The translations under genes and the position numbers were made by a program. From Microbacterium sp. Root61 (lineage in GTDB: Bacteria; Actinomycetota; Actinomycetes; Actinomycetales; Microbacteriaceae), in contig NZ_LMGU01000001.1 in assembly GCF_001427525.1 (NCBI RefSeq), positions 1,521,788 through 1,585,787 on the forward strand: 64,000 nucleotides of DNA. Direction: 5' to 3'. Positions 27,365 to 35,877 of the stretch are shown in pieces (position 1 is the first letter of the stretch; every line of letters starts with the position of its first letter). The notes under the pieces were generated by a model. That model was not told the DNA's origin. It searched no databases and saw nothing but the letters and a program-made list of their open reading frames with translations.

Positions 27365-27643
27365 TCAGGAGTTGATGACGGCGCCCGGCGTTCCGAAGAC
27401 GACGGTCGTTACCCAGACGAACAGCACGTCGAGGCCGTACACGAGCGCCATCATCACGACGACGAATCCGAGCACGACCGCAGTGAACTTCAGCAACTCC
27501 TGCCGGGTCGGAGTGACGACCTTGCGGAGCTCCGCGAACACCTGACGAATGAACACGGCGATGCGTGCGAAGAAGTTCAGCTTCTTTTCACGCGGCGCGT
27601 CGCTCTTGGCGACCACCTCGCCGTTCGGCTCGTCTGAGACCAT
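27365..27643 (-). CDS. secE: Preprotein translocase subunit SecE
   Basis: About 92 residues, with a charged cytoplasmic N-terminus and the conserved segment FIRQVFAELRKVVTPTRQELLKFTAVVLGFV leading into a single C-terminal transmembrane helix. SecE clamps the SecY channel. The ATG at 27643 is preferred because AGGTGG lies 5-6 nt upstream; a GTG three codons earlier overlaps that ribosome site. It lies between the tRNA-Trp gene and nusG, the conserved actinobacterial order. Confidence 0.95.
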   Translation of the reverse strand: MVSDEPNGEVVAKSDAPREKKLNFFARIAVFIRQVFAELRKVVTPTRQELLKFTAVVLGFVVVMMALVYGLDVLFVWVTTVVFGTPGAVINS

Positions 27644-27688
27644 CGAACCCACCTGATTACCTTCCGTGTGTCAACTTCCGCTGACGCG

Positions 27689-27761
<73 letters not shown>

Positions 27762-27906
27762 AAGGGTCGGATGACCCCGGGATGCCCGCACTCCACGCCG
27801 TGACCTTGTGCAAAGGAACCTGCCCCGAACCCGGGCACGGCAAAAGAATGCAGACTTCAACTGCACAACCAAGTGTACGGCATGGCCTCGCGACCCGCGA
27901 ACCGAG

Positions 27907-28344
27907 TCAGTACTCCGCGATGCCGTAGCGCTCGGGTTCGGGTCCGCGTGCGAACGCCCGGCCCGACAGCGACACGGGCTCCACCCGCACGTAGTGGTAC
28001 TTCAGGGTCGGCACCCACGGTTCGAGTCCCAGCGCGTCGGCGGCGCGCACGGCGTCGGAGGTGTCCAGCACCCGGGCGTGTCCGCGCACGACCACGCTCC
28101 ACGCGTCGACATCGGTGTGATCGTCGGCCTCGAAGAGAACCTCGTCATTCACGGTCAGCTCGAACAGCTTGCTGCCCGGAGCGGTCCGGAACACGATCGT
28201 CCGATCGTCCACCACGAAGTTGACCGGGAAGATGTCCATCACATCCCCGACCCGGGTCACCAGGCGCCCGAGTTCCTGCCCGCCGAGCCGCGCCCAGCAA
28301 TCGTCGACGGTCAGAGCGGTGACGACTTCCTGCGTCTCGTCCAT
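27907..28344 (-). CDS. Pyridoxamine 5'-phosphate oxidase-fold protein
   Basis: About 145 residues of the split-barrel PNPOx-like superfamily (pyridoxamine-oxidase-like / Nim-related). The core reads LGRLVTRVGDVMDIFPVNFVVDDRTIVFRTAPGSKLFEL, followed by VLFEADDHTDVDAWSVVVRGHARVLD and a short C-terminal region. Such proteins bind FMN or F420 and serve as oxidases, reductases or sensors; substrate is not predictable. The ATG at 28344 gives the family N-terminus (DDCWARL). It is monocistronic and divergent from the TPR protein gene, 72 bp apart. Confidence 0.8.
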   Translation of the reverse strand: MDETQEVVTALTVDDCWARLGGQELGRLVTRVGDVMDIFPVNFVVDDRTIVFRTAPGSKLFELTVNDEVLFEADDHTDVDAWSVVVRGHARVLDTSDAVRAADALGLEPWVPTLKYHYVRVEPVSLSGRAFARGPEPERYGIAEY

Positions 28345-28416
28345 GCCTCCATTGTCGCGAGAAAGCGTCGCCGGGGACACCCCTACGTCCCACTGCACGG
28401 GAGGTAGCATTCCGTC

Positions 28417-29037
28417 GTGGCGATCACGCAGGCACAGCTGGACGAGCTGTGGGACTTCTCCGATCCGGCGGGCTCGGAGCAGCGCCTGCACACCGCTGCC
28501 GGGCAGACGACGGATGCCGCGGACCGCGCCGAATGGCAGACCCAGGTCGCCCGCGCGCTGGGTTTGCAGGAGCGCTTCACCACGGCCGACGCCGTACTGG
28601 ACGATCTCGATCCGACCACGCCCGCCGTGCGGGTACGGGTGCTGCTGGAGCGGGGTCGACTCCGCAACTCCGCCGGCGATGCAACGGCGGCGGTGCCGCT
28701 GCTCGAGGATGCGGCACAGATCGCGGCATCCGCCGGTCTGCTGTTCCTGCAGGTCGACGCGCTGCACATGCTGGCGATCGCGGACGCCGCACACGCTCCG
28801 GAGTGGACCGCCCAGGCTCTCGCTGCGCTCGCGACGACGGATGACCCGCGCACCCTTCGTTGGCTCGTCGGCCTTCACAACAACGCCGGCTGGGCCCACT
28901 TCGACGCCGAGCGCTACGAGGACGCCCTCGCCGCCTTCGAGGCCGCCCAGGACGCCGCCACCCGCTGGGGCACGCCGCAGCAGCTCACCTGGGCCGCCGA
29001 GGCCATCGCCGAAACCCGCGCCGCCCTCGAGCCCTGA
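28417..29037 (+). CDS. Tetratricopeptide-repeat-like protein
   Basis: A 206-residue, almost entirely alpha-helical, Ala/Leu-rich protein. Helical pairs resembling TPR units are visible, clearest at residues 150-185 (NNAGWAHFDAERYEDALAAFEAAQDAA). No signal peptide, membrane segment or catalytic motif is seen. TPR-like scaffolds mediate protein contacts, and no partner is apparent. The GTG at 28417 is used because the preceding sequence contains GGGAGG about 10 nt upstream. It is followed by a paired hairpin structure. Confidence 0.7.
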   Translation: MAITQAQLDELWDFSDPAGSEQRLHTAAGQTTDAADRAEWQTQVARALGLQERFTTADAVLDDLDPTTPAVRVRVLLERGRLRNSAGDATAAVPLLEDAAQIAASAGLLFLQVDALHMLAIADAAHAPEWTAQALAALATTDDPRTLRWLVGLHNNAGWAHFDAERYEDALAAFEAAQDAATRWGTPQQLTWAAEAIAETRAALEP

Positions 29038-29047
29038 GGCCTCGGTC

Positions 29048-29105
29048 GTCCCTGTCGGGACAGTCGGGGCAGGGCTCCGTTGTCCCGACAGGGACAACGG
29101 AGCCC
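29048..29105. terminator. Two overlapping, mutually exclusive perfect 15-bp hairpins
   Basis: Hairpin A pairs 29048-29062 with 29081-29095 (18-nt loop). Hairpin B pairs 29072-29086 with 29091-29105 (4-nt loop). Both stems are perfect, but they share the middle segment and cannot form together. The element lies between convergent genes, so a bidirectional terminator is the simplest reading; no U-tract follows. Confidence 0.7.
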
Positions 29106-29126
29106 ACCCCACACCGGCCCCAGAGA

Positions 29127-30491
29127 CTACGCCCCGACCCGCACCAACTTCTTGTTGACGAACTCGTCGGCCGCCAGCAGACCCATTTCGCGTCCCGTTC
29201 CACTGCGCTTGACCCCGCCGAACGGCAGTTCCGGCGAGTCGGCGAGTACGACGTTGACGTAGACCATGCCCGCCTCGATCTTGTCGGCCATACGCTGCGC
29301 CTGTGCCTCGTCCGTCGTGAAGACGTACGATCCGAGCCCGAAGCTCGTGTCGTTGGCCACGGCGACGGCTTCGTCCTCACCGGAGACCTTGTACACGACA
29401 CCGGCCGGACCGAACAACTCCTCGCGGTAGACGTCCATGTCGCTCGTGACATCGGTCAGCACCGTCGGGGTGTAGAACGCGCCGTCGCGGGTTCCACCGG
29501 TCACAAGAGTCGCGCCCTGGGCGACGGCCCGCGAGACCTGCTCCTCGAGGCGCTCAGCCGCTGCCAGCGACGAGAGCGGGCCGAGCTCGGTGTCGTCAGC
29601 GAACGGGTCCCCCATCTTGGTACCGGCCATGGCCGCGGTGAACTTCGCGAGGAACTCGTCGTAGAGCCCATCGACGACGATGAAGCGCTTTGGCGCATTG
29701 CACGACTGTCCGTTGTTGTCGATCCGCGCCGCAACCGCCGCGCCCACCGTGTAGTCCACGTCGTCGGTGGAGAGCACGATGAACGGGTCGGACCCGCCGA
29801 GCTCGAGCACGACCTTCTTCAGGTTGCGCCCAGCGGTCTCGGCCACGGCCGCTCCGGCGCGCTCGGAACCGGTGACCGACACGCCCTGCACGCGCGGGTC
29901 GGCGATGACCGTGGCTGCCTGATCGTTGGTCGCGTACAGGTTCAGGTACGCGCCCTCAGGGAGTCCGGCATCGCGGTAGATCTGCTCGATCGCGGCAGAG
30001 GACTCCGGGCACTGCGGAGCGTGCTTGAGCAGGATCGTGTTGCCGAGCACGAGGTTCGGCGCCGCGAACCGCGCGACCTGGTAGTAGGGGAAGTTCCACG
30101 GCATGATGCCCAGCAGCACGCCCAGGGGTGCGCGGCGGATCACCGCGGTGCCGTCGGCGAGGATGTCGAGCGGCCGGTCCTTGGTGATCTCCACCGCCTG
30201 ATCGGCGTAGTACTCCGTGATGTCGGCGGCGAAATCCACCTCTCCCAGTGCGGCAGCCAGTGGCTTGCCCATCTCACGGACGATGATCGCGGCCAGCTCG
30301 TCGCGACGCTCTCGGTGCAGATCGGCGGCGCGACGCACCACTGCGGCACGCTCGGCGACCGGCGTCTCGCGCCAGCTGCGGTATGCGGCATCCGCTGCCG
30401 TGATCTTCTCCTCCAGCTGCGCGTCCGTGATCGTGGGGTAGGTGGCCAGGGTCTCGCCCGTGGCCGGGTTGACGACGGCGTAGTCGCTCAT
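29127..30491 (-). CDS. gabD: NAD(P)-dependent succinate-semialdehyde dehydrogenase
   Basis: 454 residues of the GabD/SSADH branch of aldehyde dehydrogenases. It has the cofactor region MPWNFPYYQVARFAAPNLVLGN, the general base in LELGGSDPFIV and the nucleophile in NNGQSCNAPKRFIV. It oxidises succinic semialdehyde to succinate, the final step of GABA and putrescine breakdown. It is the last gene of a five-gene unit, 31 bp after the amino acid permease, with gabT, an amine oxidase and a stress protein upstream. It might also oxidise 4-aminobutanal, for which no separate dehydrogenase is encoded nearby. Confidence 0.9.
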   Translation of the reverse strand: MSDYAVVNPATGETLATYPTITDAQLEEKITAADAAYRSWRETPVAERAAVVRRAADLHRERRDELAAIIVREMGKPLAAALGEVDFAADITEYYADQAVEITKDRPLDILADGTAVIRRAPLGVLLGIMPWNFPYYQVARFAAPNLVLGNTILLKHAPQCPESSAAIEQIYRDAGLPEGAYLNLYATNDQAATVIADPRVQGVSVTGSERAGAAVAETAGRNLKKVVLELGGSDPFIVLSTDDVDYTVGAAVAARIDNNGQSCNAPKRFIVVDGLYDEFLAKFTAAMAGTKMGDPFADDTELGPLSSLAAAERLEEQVSRAVAQGATLVTGGTRDGAFYTPTVLTDVTSDMDVYREELFGPAGVVYKVSGEDEAVAVANDTSFGLGSYVFTTDEAQAQRMADKIEAGMVYVNVVLADSPELPFGGVKRSGTGREMGLLAADEFVNKKLVRVGA

Positions 30492-30522
30492 GGGTCTCTC
30501 CGATTTTCGTGGGGTGGATGCG

Positions 30523-32094
30523 TCAGCGGCGAGCGCGACGCAGACTTGCGGGGGCGTCCATCGAGAGGGTCTCTCCGCGGAAGAACGCCGGACGTTTGAC
30601 GGCCTGCCAGATCATGATGACGATGCCGGCACCGATGATCACCATGCCGAGGATGAAGACGATACCCACACCGCCGATCTGGGAACCACTGCCGTACGCC
30701 GGGTCCATCGAATCGATGAGCGTCGAGAAGAACAGCCAGGCGAGGATCGCCCCGCCGATCAGCGGGAACAGGAACGTGAAGAACACGTTGCGGACCGAGT
30801 CGAACCACTGCTTGCGGAAGTACCACACGCACGCGAACGCCGTGATGCCGTAGTAGAAGCAGATCATCATGCCGAGCGTGAGGATCGTGTCCCACAGGGT
30901 GTCTTCGCTGACGAACCGCATGATCGCGTAGAACGCGGAGGCCACGATGGCCGAGACGACCGTCGCGTAGCCCGGCGTGAAGAACCGCGGGCTCACCTTC
31001 GCGAAGGCCGGGGGCAGCGCCCCGTAGTGCCCCATCGACAGCAGCGTGCGTGCGGGCCCGACGAAGGTCGACTGCAGCGACGATGCGGAGCTGGTGAGCA
31101 CCGCGAGCGAGACGAGGAACGCCATCGGTCCGAGGATCGGCCCGGACAGATAGAAGAAGACGTTGGCCTGGATGTCGGGGTTTCCGAGGCCCAGCCCTTC
31201 CTCGCCGGTTCCCGCGAACGCCAGCAGCGACACCGAGATGAGCAGGTACAGCACGACGATCGTGACCACGGTGAGGGTGGCGGCGCGGCCCGGCGTCTTC
31301 TCGGGGTTCTTGGTCTCCTCGTTCATCGTGAGGGTGACGTCCCAGCCCCAGAAGATGAAGATCGAGAGGGAGAGACCGGCGACGACCGCGGTGAGCGATC
31401 CGACCGCGAAGGGGTTGAACCAGGAGAGCTCGACCGGGCTCGCGTCGAAGGCGTTCCCCTGGGCGACGTGGACGAATGCGGCGACCGAGAAGATCACGAG
31501 GACGAGCACCTGGAACGTGACCAGCACGTATTGCAGCTTCTGCGTGGTCTGCATGTCGCGGTAGGAGATCAGCGTCGCCCCCAGCATGAACAGGAGGCAG
31601 ACCCCGACATTGATGAAGGGGTTGAACGCCAGTTCGGCGATCGTGCCGGGGCTGCCCGCGATCTGATCGATCAGCAGGAACAGGAACTCCACCGCGATGC
31701 CCGCGAGGTTCGACAGCACCAGGATGGTGGCGGCCACGAGCCCCCAGCCGGCCATCCATCCGACCCAGGGCCCGAAAGCACGGGCCGCCCACGTGAAGGA
31801 GGTGCCCGAGTCGGGCATCTTCCGGTTGAGCTCGCGGTAGCCGAATGCCACCAGCAGCATCGGGATGAACCCGACGAGGATGATCGCGGGGACCTGGAAG
31901 CCCACCTCCGACACGGTCGGTCCGAGGGCCGCGGTGAGGGTGTAGGCCGGCGCGATGCAGGAGATGCCGATGACGACGGCGCCGATCAGGCCGATGGTGC
32001 CGGCGCTGAGCCCCTTCGCCGAGAGTCCGGTCGCCTTCCCCTTCTCCACGACAGGGGCAAGCGGCGGCACGGCGGTGCTTTCGGGAGCGCTCAT
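30523..32094 (-). CDS. APC-family amino acid/polyamine permease
   Basis: 523 residues with about twelve hydrophobic segments, of the amino acid-polyamine-organocation superfamily. Landmarks are GTIGLIGAVVIGISCIAPAYTLTAALG in helix 1 and MPDSGTSFTWAARAFGPWVGWMAGW at helix 3. Its position between an amine oxidase, a GABA transaminase and succinate-semialdehyde dehydrogenase suggests import of putrescine or GABA, although specificity is not visible in sequence. The ATG at 32094 overlaps the universal stress protein stop by ATGA. The short N-terminus is proline-rich. Confidence 0.88.
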   Translation of the reverse strand: MSAPESTAVPPLAPVVEKGKATGLSAKGLSAGTIGLIGAVVIGISCIAPAYTLTAALGPTVSEVGFQVPAIILVGFIPMLLVAFGYRELNRKMPDSGTSFTWAARAFGPWVGWMAGWGLVAATILVLSNLAGIAVEFLFLLIDQIAGSPGTIAELAFNPFINVGVCLLFMLGATLISYRDMQTTQKLQYVLVTFQVLVLVIFSVAAFVHVAQGNAFDASPVELSWFNPFAVGSLTAVVAGLSLSIFIFWGWDVTLTMNEETKNPEKTPGRAATLTVVTIVVLYLLISVSLLAFAGTGEEGLGLGNPDIQANVFFYLSGPILGPMAFLVSLAVLTSSASSLQSTFVGPARTLLSMGHYGALPPAFAKVSPRFFTPGYATVVSAIVASAFYAIMRFVSEDTLWDTILTLGMMICFYYGITAFACVWYFRKQWFDSVRNVFFTFLFPLIGGAILAWLFFSTLIDSMDPAYGSGSQIGGVGIVFILGMVIIGAGIVIMIWQAVKRPAFFRGETLSMDAPASLRRARR

Positions 32095-32978
32095 CGCTGC
32101 CCTCCTTCGGTGGTACGGGTGCGAGGCACGACGATCATGGGGACGGGAAGCTCGTGCAGCATCTTCGCTGCGGTCGAGCCGAGGAACAGGCGGCGCGGCT
32201 GTGCGAGCCTGCTGGAACCGACGACGGCGATCTCCCCCGGCTCCCAGCCGAGGTGCTGCACGGCGTCTTCGATGCTGTCACCGCGCGCGACGACAGCCTC
32301 GGCGTCGATCCCGGCGGGGAGGGTGGTGCGGGCCTTGGCCACGACCTCGTCGGCGTGGGCGGCACCGGCGATGCGGATGACCCCGGTGTCGACCGAGGTC
32401 GGCAGGTCCACGGTCACGAGCGAGAGGATGCGCAGCTGCGCGCCGGCCGCGCTCGCCAGGGCGACGCTTTCGCTCAGGAGCGCCTCGGCGCCGGGACGGG
32501 TGCCGATGGCGGCCGTGACGCGGCTGATGCCGGTGGACGGGTCGATCCGCCGCGAGCCCTCGGGCGCGAGCGCCACGGGCACGTCCGACGAATGCAGCAG
32601 TTCGGTCGCGACTGTGCCGAGCCGATGCCGGCCGCGCATACCGCCGTTGGCCGCACCGACGACGATGTAGGCGGCGTCGAGCTCGTCCGCGATCGTGATC
32701 AGCCCCGCCGCGAAAGACTCGCCGTAGCGGACGTGCGAGCGGTGGGTGACGGCATCCGGGATCGTCGCCACCGCGTCGGCCAGCCATTCGGCGGCCTGGG
32801 TGCGCAGGTATCGGTCGTACCCCGCGTCGGGCGGAGTGATCACGCTGCGATCATCGGCGGGAAGGACGACGACGACGTCGAGGGATGCATCCGATGCTGC
32901 GGCCAGCCGCGCCCCGAGTGCCACCGCGTCGGCACCGGCGTCCGTGGCGGTGTATCCGACGACGATGCGCGCGGTCAT
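32091..32978 (-). CDS. Tandem universal stress protein (UspA domains)
   Basis: About 295 residues made of two UspA domains (about 1-140 and 145-290). Each begins with a beta strand and Asp-rich loop (IVVGYTATDAGADAV). Each ends with an ATP-binding-like glycine motif: VVGAANGGMRGRHRLGTVA in the first and VVGSSRLAQPRRLFLGSTA in the second. Usp proteins bind ATP or sense stress. It is translationally coupled on both sides by ATGA overlaps within the putrescine/GABA operon, where a Usp gene next to a permease is commonly seen and may tune transport. Confidence 0.87.
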   Translation of the reverse strand: MTARIVVGYTATDAGADAVALGARLAAASDASLDVVVVLPADDRSVITPPDAGYDRYLRTQAAEWLADAVATIPDAVTHRSHVRYGESFAAGLITIADELDAAYIVVGAANGGMRGRHRLGTVATELLHSSDVPVALAPEGSRRIDPSTGISRVTAAIGTRPGAEALLSESVALASAAGAQLRILSLVTVDLPTSVDTGVIRIAGAAHADEVVAKARTTLPAGIDAEAVVARGDSIEDAVQHLGWEPGEIAVVGSSRLAQPRRLFLGSTAAKMLHELPVPMIVVPRTRTTEGGQR

Positions 32979-34333
32979 GCGCGGGCGTCTTCGATGATGT
33001 GCGCGGCGGCCAGGCGGCCCATGCGGATCGCCCCGTCGACGTGCTGGTACCCGGCGCCGGCCATGTCGCTGCACGCGAAGTGGATCGGTCCGACGGGGGT
33101 GCGCAGGTCGGCGCCGTAGCGGTGCAGACCGCCGAGGTCGAAGCTTGCGGCGTAGGCCCCTCGGGTCCACTCCTCGCTCCCCCAGTCGCTCTCGTAGTAC
33201 ACGACCGGGTTCTTCGCCTCGGGACCGTAGTAATGCGACAGCGACTCGAGGATGCGCTCCTTGCGCTCCTCGGCCGAGAGCTGGAACACGTCGTCCGCGT
33301 GCTGGTCGGAGACGAACCCGACCAGGGTGCCGCGCTCGTCACCGTGGTTGGTGTTGTCGTAGGCCTCGTGCGAGAGCTCGTACGGGCTGAACGCGGTGCC
33401 TGACAGCCCCTGCGCACGCCAGAACGGCGTCTCGTAGACCGCGTGCACCTTGATGACGAAGCCCATCGACAGGTGCTGGTGCAGCTGGTGCTGCCGACGC
33501 GGCAGCGGCGGCACGAACGAGACGCGGTTGTAGAGCACCGGCGCGAGCGCCATGATCGCGAACCGCGCGCGCACGGTCATCTCGTCGGTGACGGCGGTGA
33601 CTCCGGCATCCCCCCATTCGAGGGTGCGCACCGGCTGCCCCAGGAAGACGTCGCCGCCGAGGCGCTCGGCCAGCAGCAGCGGAACCTGCTGGAGGCCGCC
33701 TACGACGCGCTTGTCGAGGATGAAGTCCGCGTCGACGAGGTTCGAGTAGGAACCGGCCGAGGCCGCCATCAGCATCGACTGCAGCAGCGAGAACGAGTGC
33801 GTCGGCTTGGTCAGCATCGCGGATCCCGTCGCGAACGCGAGGTTGCGCACAGCCTCGTCGTCGTCGGTCTGCGCCCGCAGCCACGCATCCCACGAGATCG
33901 AGTCCCATTCGGCGGCCTTCTCGTGCGCCCACGGACGGTCGGGGTCGATCTCGGCCACCATCGCGTCCAGACGCTCGGTGATCTCCGCGATCACGCGCTC
34001 CGTCTCGGGGCCGACGGGGAACATCTCCCCCGTGAACCGGTGGGACGTGCCGTCGGGTCCGACGTAGACGCTGTCGCCGTCGCGGTACCGCTCGTACGTC
34101 TCCAGGCCCAGCTCGGCGATCGTCTCGATGAGCGCGTCCTGATCGGGCGAGACCCATTGGCCGCCGATCTCGAGCATGGCGCCGTCGATGACATCGGTCC
34201 ACAGGCGCCCTCCGACACGGTCCCGCGCCTCGAGCACGGCGACCGACAGACCGGCGCGCTTCAACTCGTTCGCGGCGGTGAGGCCGGCGGCCCCCGCGCC
34301 GATCACGATGACGTCTCTCGTAATCTCGGTCAT
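32975..34333 (-). CDS. puo: Flavin monoamine oxidase, putrescine oxidase-like
   Basis: About 452 residues. The N-terminal FAD motif VIGAGAAGLTAANELKRAG is followed by LEARDRVGGRLWTD, and the C-terminal FAD contact is HFACSDMAGAGYQHVDGAIRMGRLAA. It closely resembles actinobacterial putrescine oxidases (Rhodococcus/Kocuria type), which convert putrescine to 4-aminobutanal, ammonia and hydrogen peroxide. Context agrees: gabT upstream and gabD downstream. It overlaps the stress protein gene by ATGA. Substrate could be another short diamine or monoamine; putrescine is the best inference. Confidence 0.85.
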   Translation of the reverse strand: MTEITRDVIVIGAGAAGLTAANELKRAGLSVAVLEARDRVGGRLWTDVIDGAMLEIGGQWVSPDQDALIETIAELGLETYERYRDGDSVYVGPDGTSHRFTGEMFPVGPETERVIAEITERLDAMVAEIDPDRPWAHEKAAEWDSISWDAWLRAQTDDDEAVRNLAFATGSAMLTKPTHSFSLLQSMLMAASAGSYSNLVDADFILDKRVVGGLQQVPLLLAERLGGDVFLGQPVRTLEWGDAGVTAVTDEMTVRARFAIMALAPVLYNRVSFVPPLPRRQHQLHQHLSMGFVIKVHAVYETPFWRAQGLSGTAFSPYELSHEAYDNTNHGDERGTLVGFVSDQHADDVFQLSAEERKERILESLSHYYGPEAKNPVVYYESDWGSEEWTRGAYAASFDLGGLHRYGADLRTPVGPIHFACSDMAGAGYQHVDGAIRMGRLAAAHIIEDARA

Positions 34334-34382
34334 GTGCGACTCCTTCGTCCGTTCTCGATGCGGGTTCGCGCGTGTGCGCGGG

Positions 34383-35741
34383 TCAGTTCTCGGCGAGGGC
34401 GGATGCCACGACATCCAGCCCCTCGTTCAGCAGCGCGTCGGGGATCGACAGCGGCGGGAGGAAGCGGATGACGTTGCCGTAGGTGCCGCACGTCAGCACG
34501 ATCACGCCGGCCGCGATGCACGCCTTGGCCACCGCGCCGGTGAGCGCGGCATCCGGCTCCCCGGTCTCGGGGTGCACGAATTCGGCGGCCACCATGGCAC
34601 CCGCGCCACGGACGTCGCCGATGCGCGGGTCGGATGCCTGGAGTGCGGTGAGGCGCGGGGTGAGGATCTCGCCGATCTCACGCGCCCGCTCGATGAGGCC
34701 GTCGTTCTCGAAGACGTCGATGGAGGCGACGGCGGCCGCGCACGCGATCGGGTTGCCACCGTACGTGCCGCCGAGACCGCCGGCGTGCGAGGCGTCCATG
34801 ATCTCGGCCCGGCCGGTCACGGCCGCCAGGGGCAGGCCCCCCGCGATGCCCTTGGCGGTCGTGACCAGGTCAGGGACGATGCCGAACAGCTCGCTCGCGA
34901 ACATGGCGCCGGTACGGGCGAAGCCGGTCTGCACCTCGTCGGCGATGAACACGACGTTGTTCGCGCGGCACCACTCGACCACAGTCGGGAGGAAGCCCTC
35001 CGCCGGGACGATGAAGCCGCCCTCGCCCTGGATCGGCTCGATGATGACGGCGGCGAGGTTGTCGGCGCCGATCTGCTTCTCGATGAGCGAGATGGCCTTC
35101 GTCGCCGCCTCGGGGCCGGAGAGTCCGTCACGGTACGGGTAGGAGGTCGGAACGCGGTAGATCTCGGACGCGAACGGCCCGAAGCCGCTCTTGTACGGCA
35201 TGCTCTTCGCCGTCAGCGCCATCGTGAGGTTCGTCCGGCCGTGGTAGGCGTGGTCGAACGCGACGACAGCCTGCTTCTTCGTGTACTTGCGGGCGATCTT
35301 GACGGCGTTCTCGACCGCCTCGGCGCCGGAGTTGAACAGGGCCGACTTCTTCTCGTGGTCGCCCGGGGTGACGCGGTTGAGCGCCTCGGCTACCTCGACG
35401 TAGGACTCGTAGGGCGAGATCATGAAGCACGTGTGCGTGAATTGCGCGACCTGCGCCTGCACCGCCGCGACGACCTTCGGGTGCGCGTTGCCGACGCTGG
35501 TGACCGCGATGCCCGAGCCGAGGTCGATCAGCGAGTTGCCGTCGGCGTCGACGACGACACCACCGCCGGCGGCGACCGCCGAGATCGGCACAGTGTGACC
35601 GACGCCCGCGGCGACGGCGCGAGACTTCCGCTCGAGCAGTTCCGTAGACCGCGGTCCCGGAATGCTCGTGATCATGCGCCGCTCCTGCGGCAGGGTCGGT
35701 CCGCCCAGGGGCGGCGCGGCAATGATGTCGGTGGCGCTCAT
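34383..35741 (-). CDS. gabT: 4-aminobutyrate--2-oxoglutarate aminotransferase
   Basis: About 452 residues, class III aminotransferase. Landmarks are the phosphate-binding FNSGAEAVENAVKIARKYT, the AYHGRTNLTMALT motif, the cofactor aspartate in FIADEVQTGFARTG and the PLP lysine in TTAKGIAGGLPLAAV. It transfers the amino group of GABA to 2-oxoglutarate, giving succinic semialdehyde. It is the first gene of the putrescine/GABA operon. The ATG at 35741 is chosen; the frame continuing upstream would cross the regulatory palindrome and is rejected. The next gene follows after 49 bp. Confidence 0.92.
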   Translation of the reverse strand: MSATDIIAAPPLGGPTLPQERRMITSIPGPRSTELLERKSRAVAAGVGHTVPISAVAAGGGVVVDADGNSLIDLGSGIAVTSVGNAHPKVVAAVQAQVAQFTHTCFMISPYESYVEVAEALNRVTPGDHEKKSALFNSGAEAVENAVKIARKYTKKQAVVAFDHAYHGRTNLTMALTAKSMPYKSGFGPFASEIYRVPTSYPYRDGLSGPEAATKAISLIEKQIGADNLAAVIIEPIQGEGGFIVPAEGFLPTVVEWCRANNVVFIADEVQTGFARTGAMFASELFGIVPDLVTTAKGIAGGLPLAAVTGRAEIMDASHAGGLGGTYGGNPIACAAAVASIDVFENDGLIERAREIGEILTPRLTALQASDPRIGDVRGAGAMVAAEFVHPETGEPDAALTGAVAKACIAAGVIVLTCGTYGNVIRFLPPLSIPDALLNEGLDVVASALAEN

Positions 35742-35807
35742 GGTGGGGAGCGTATGGGGGTGGATGCCGCCACCGCACTCGCCCGAACGTACAATCTGGA
35801 CAGGTCG

Positions 35808-35824
35808 ATGTACGGTCTGTACAT
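35808..35824. promoter_or_regulatory. Perfect 17-bp palindrome, candidate PucR operator
   Basis: ATGTACGGTCTGTACAT has 6-bp perfect arms around a 5-bp centre. It lies midway in the 136-bp gap between gabT and the divergent pucR gene. A partial half-site, GTACA, recurs upstream at 35789-35793. It is a natural target for the adjacent regulator. Confidence 0.55.
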
Positions 35825-35877
35825 TCCGCCGGACGAGAGGCTCTCCTACAGTGGCGACACGACGACGCGAGGTGGCG

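Noticed and set aside
25829..27637. A long plus-strand open frame (about 600 codons) across rplK, nusG and secE
   Set aside because: It is antisense to conserved ribosomal and transcription genes, has an implausible Asp/Val/Arg-rich composition and no domain.
29048..29105. Reading the paired hairpins as a riboswitch
   Set aside because: They lie downstream of both flanking genes and not in a leader, so a terminator or repeat is more likely.
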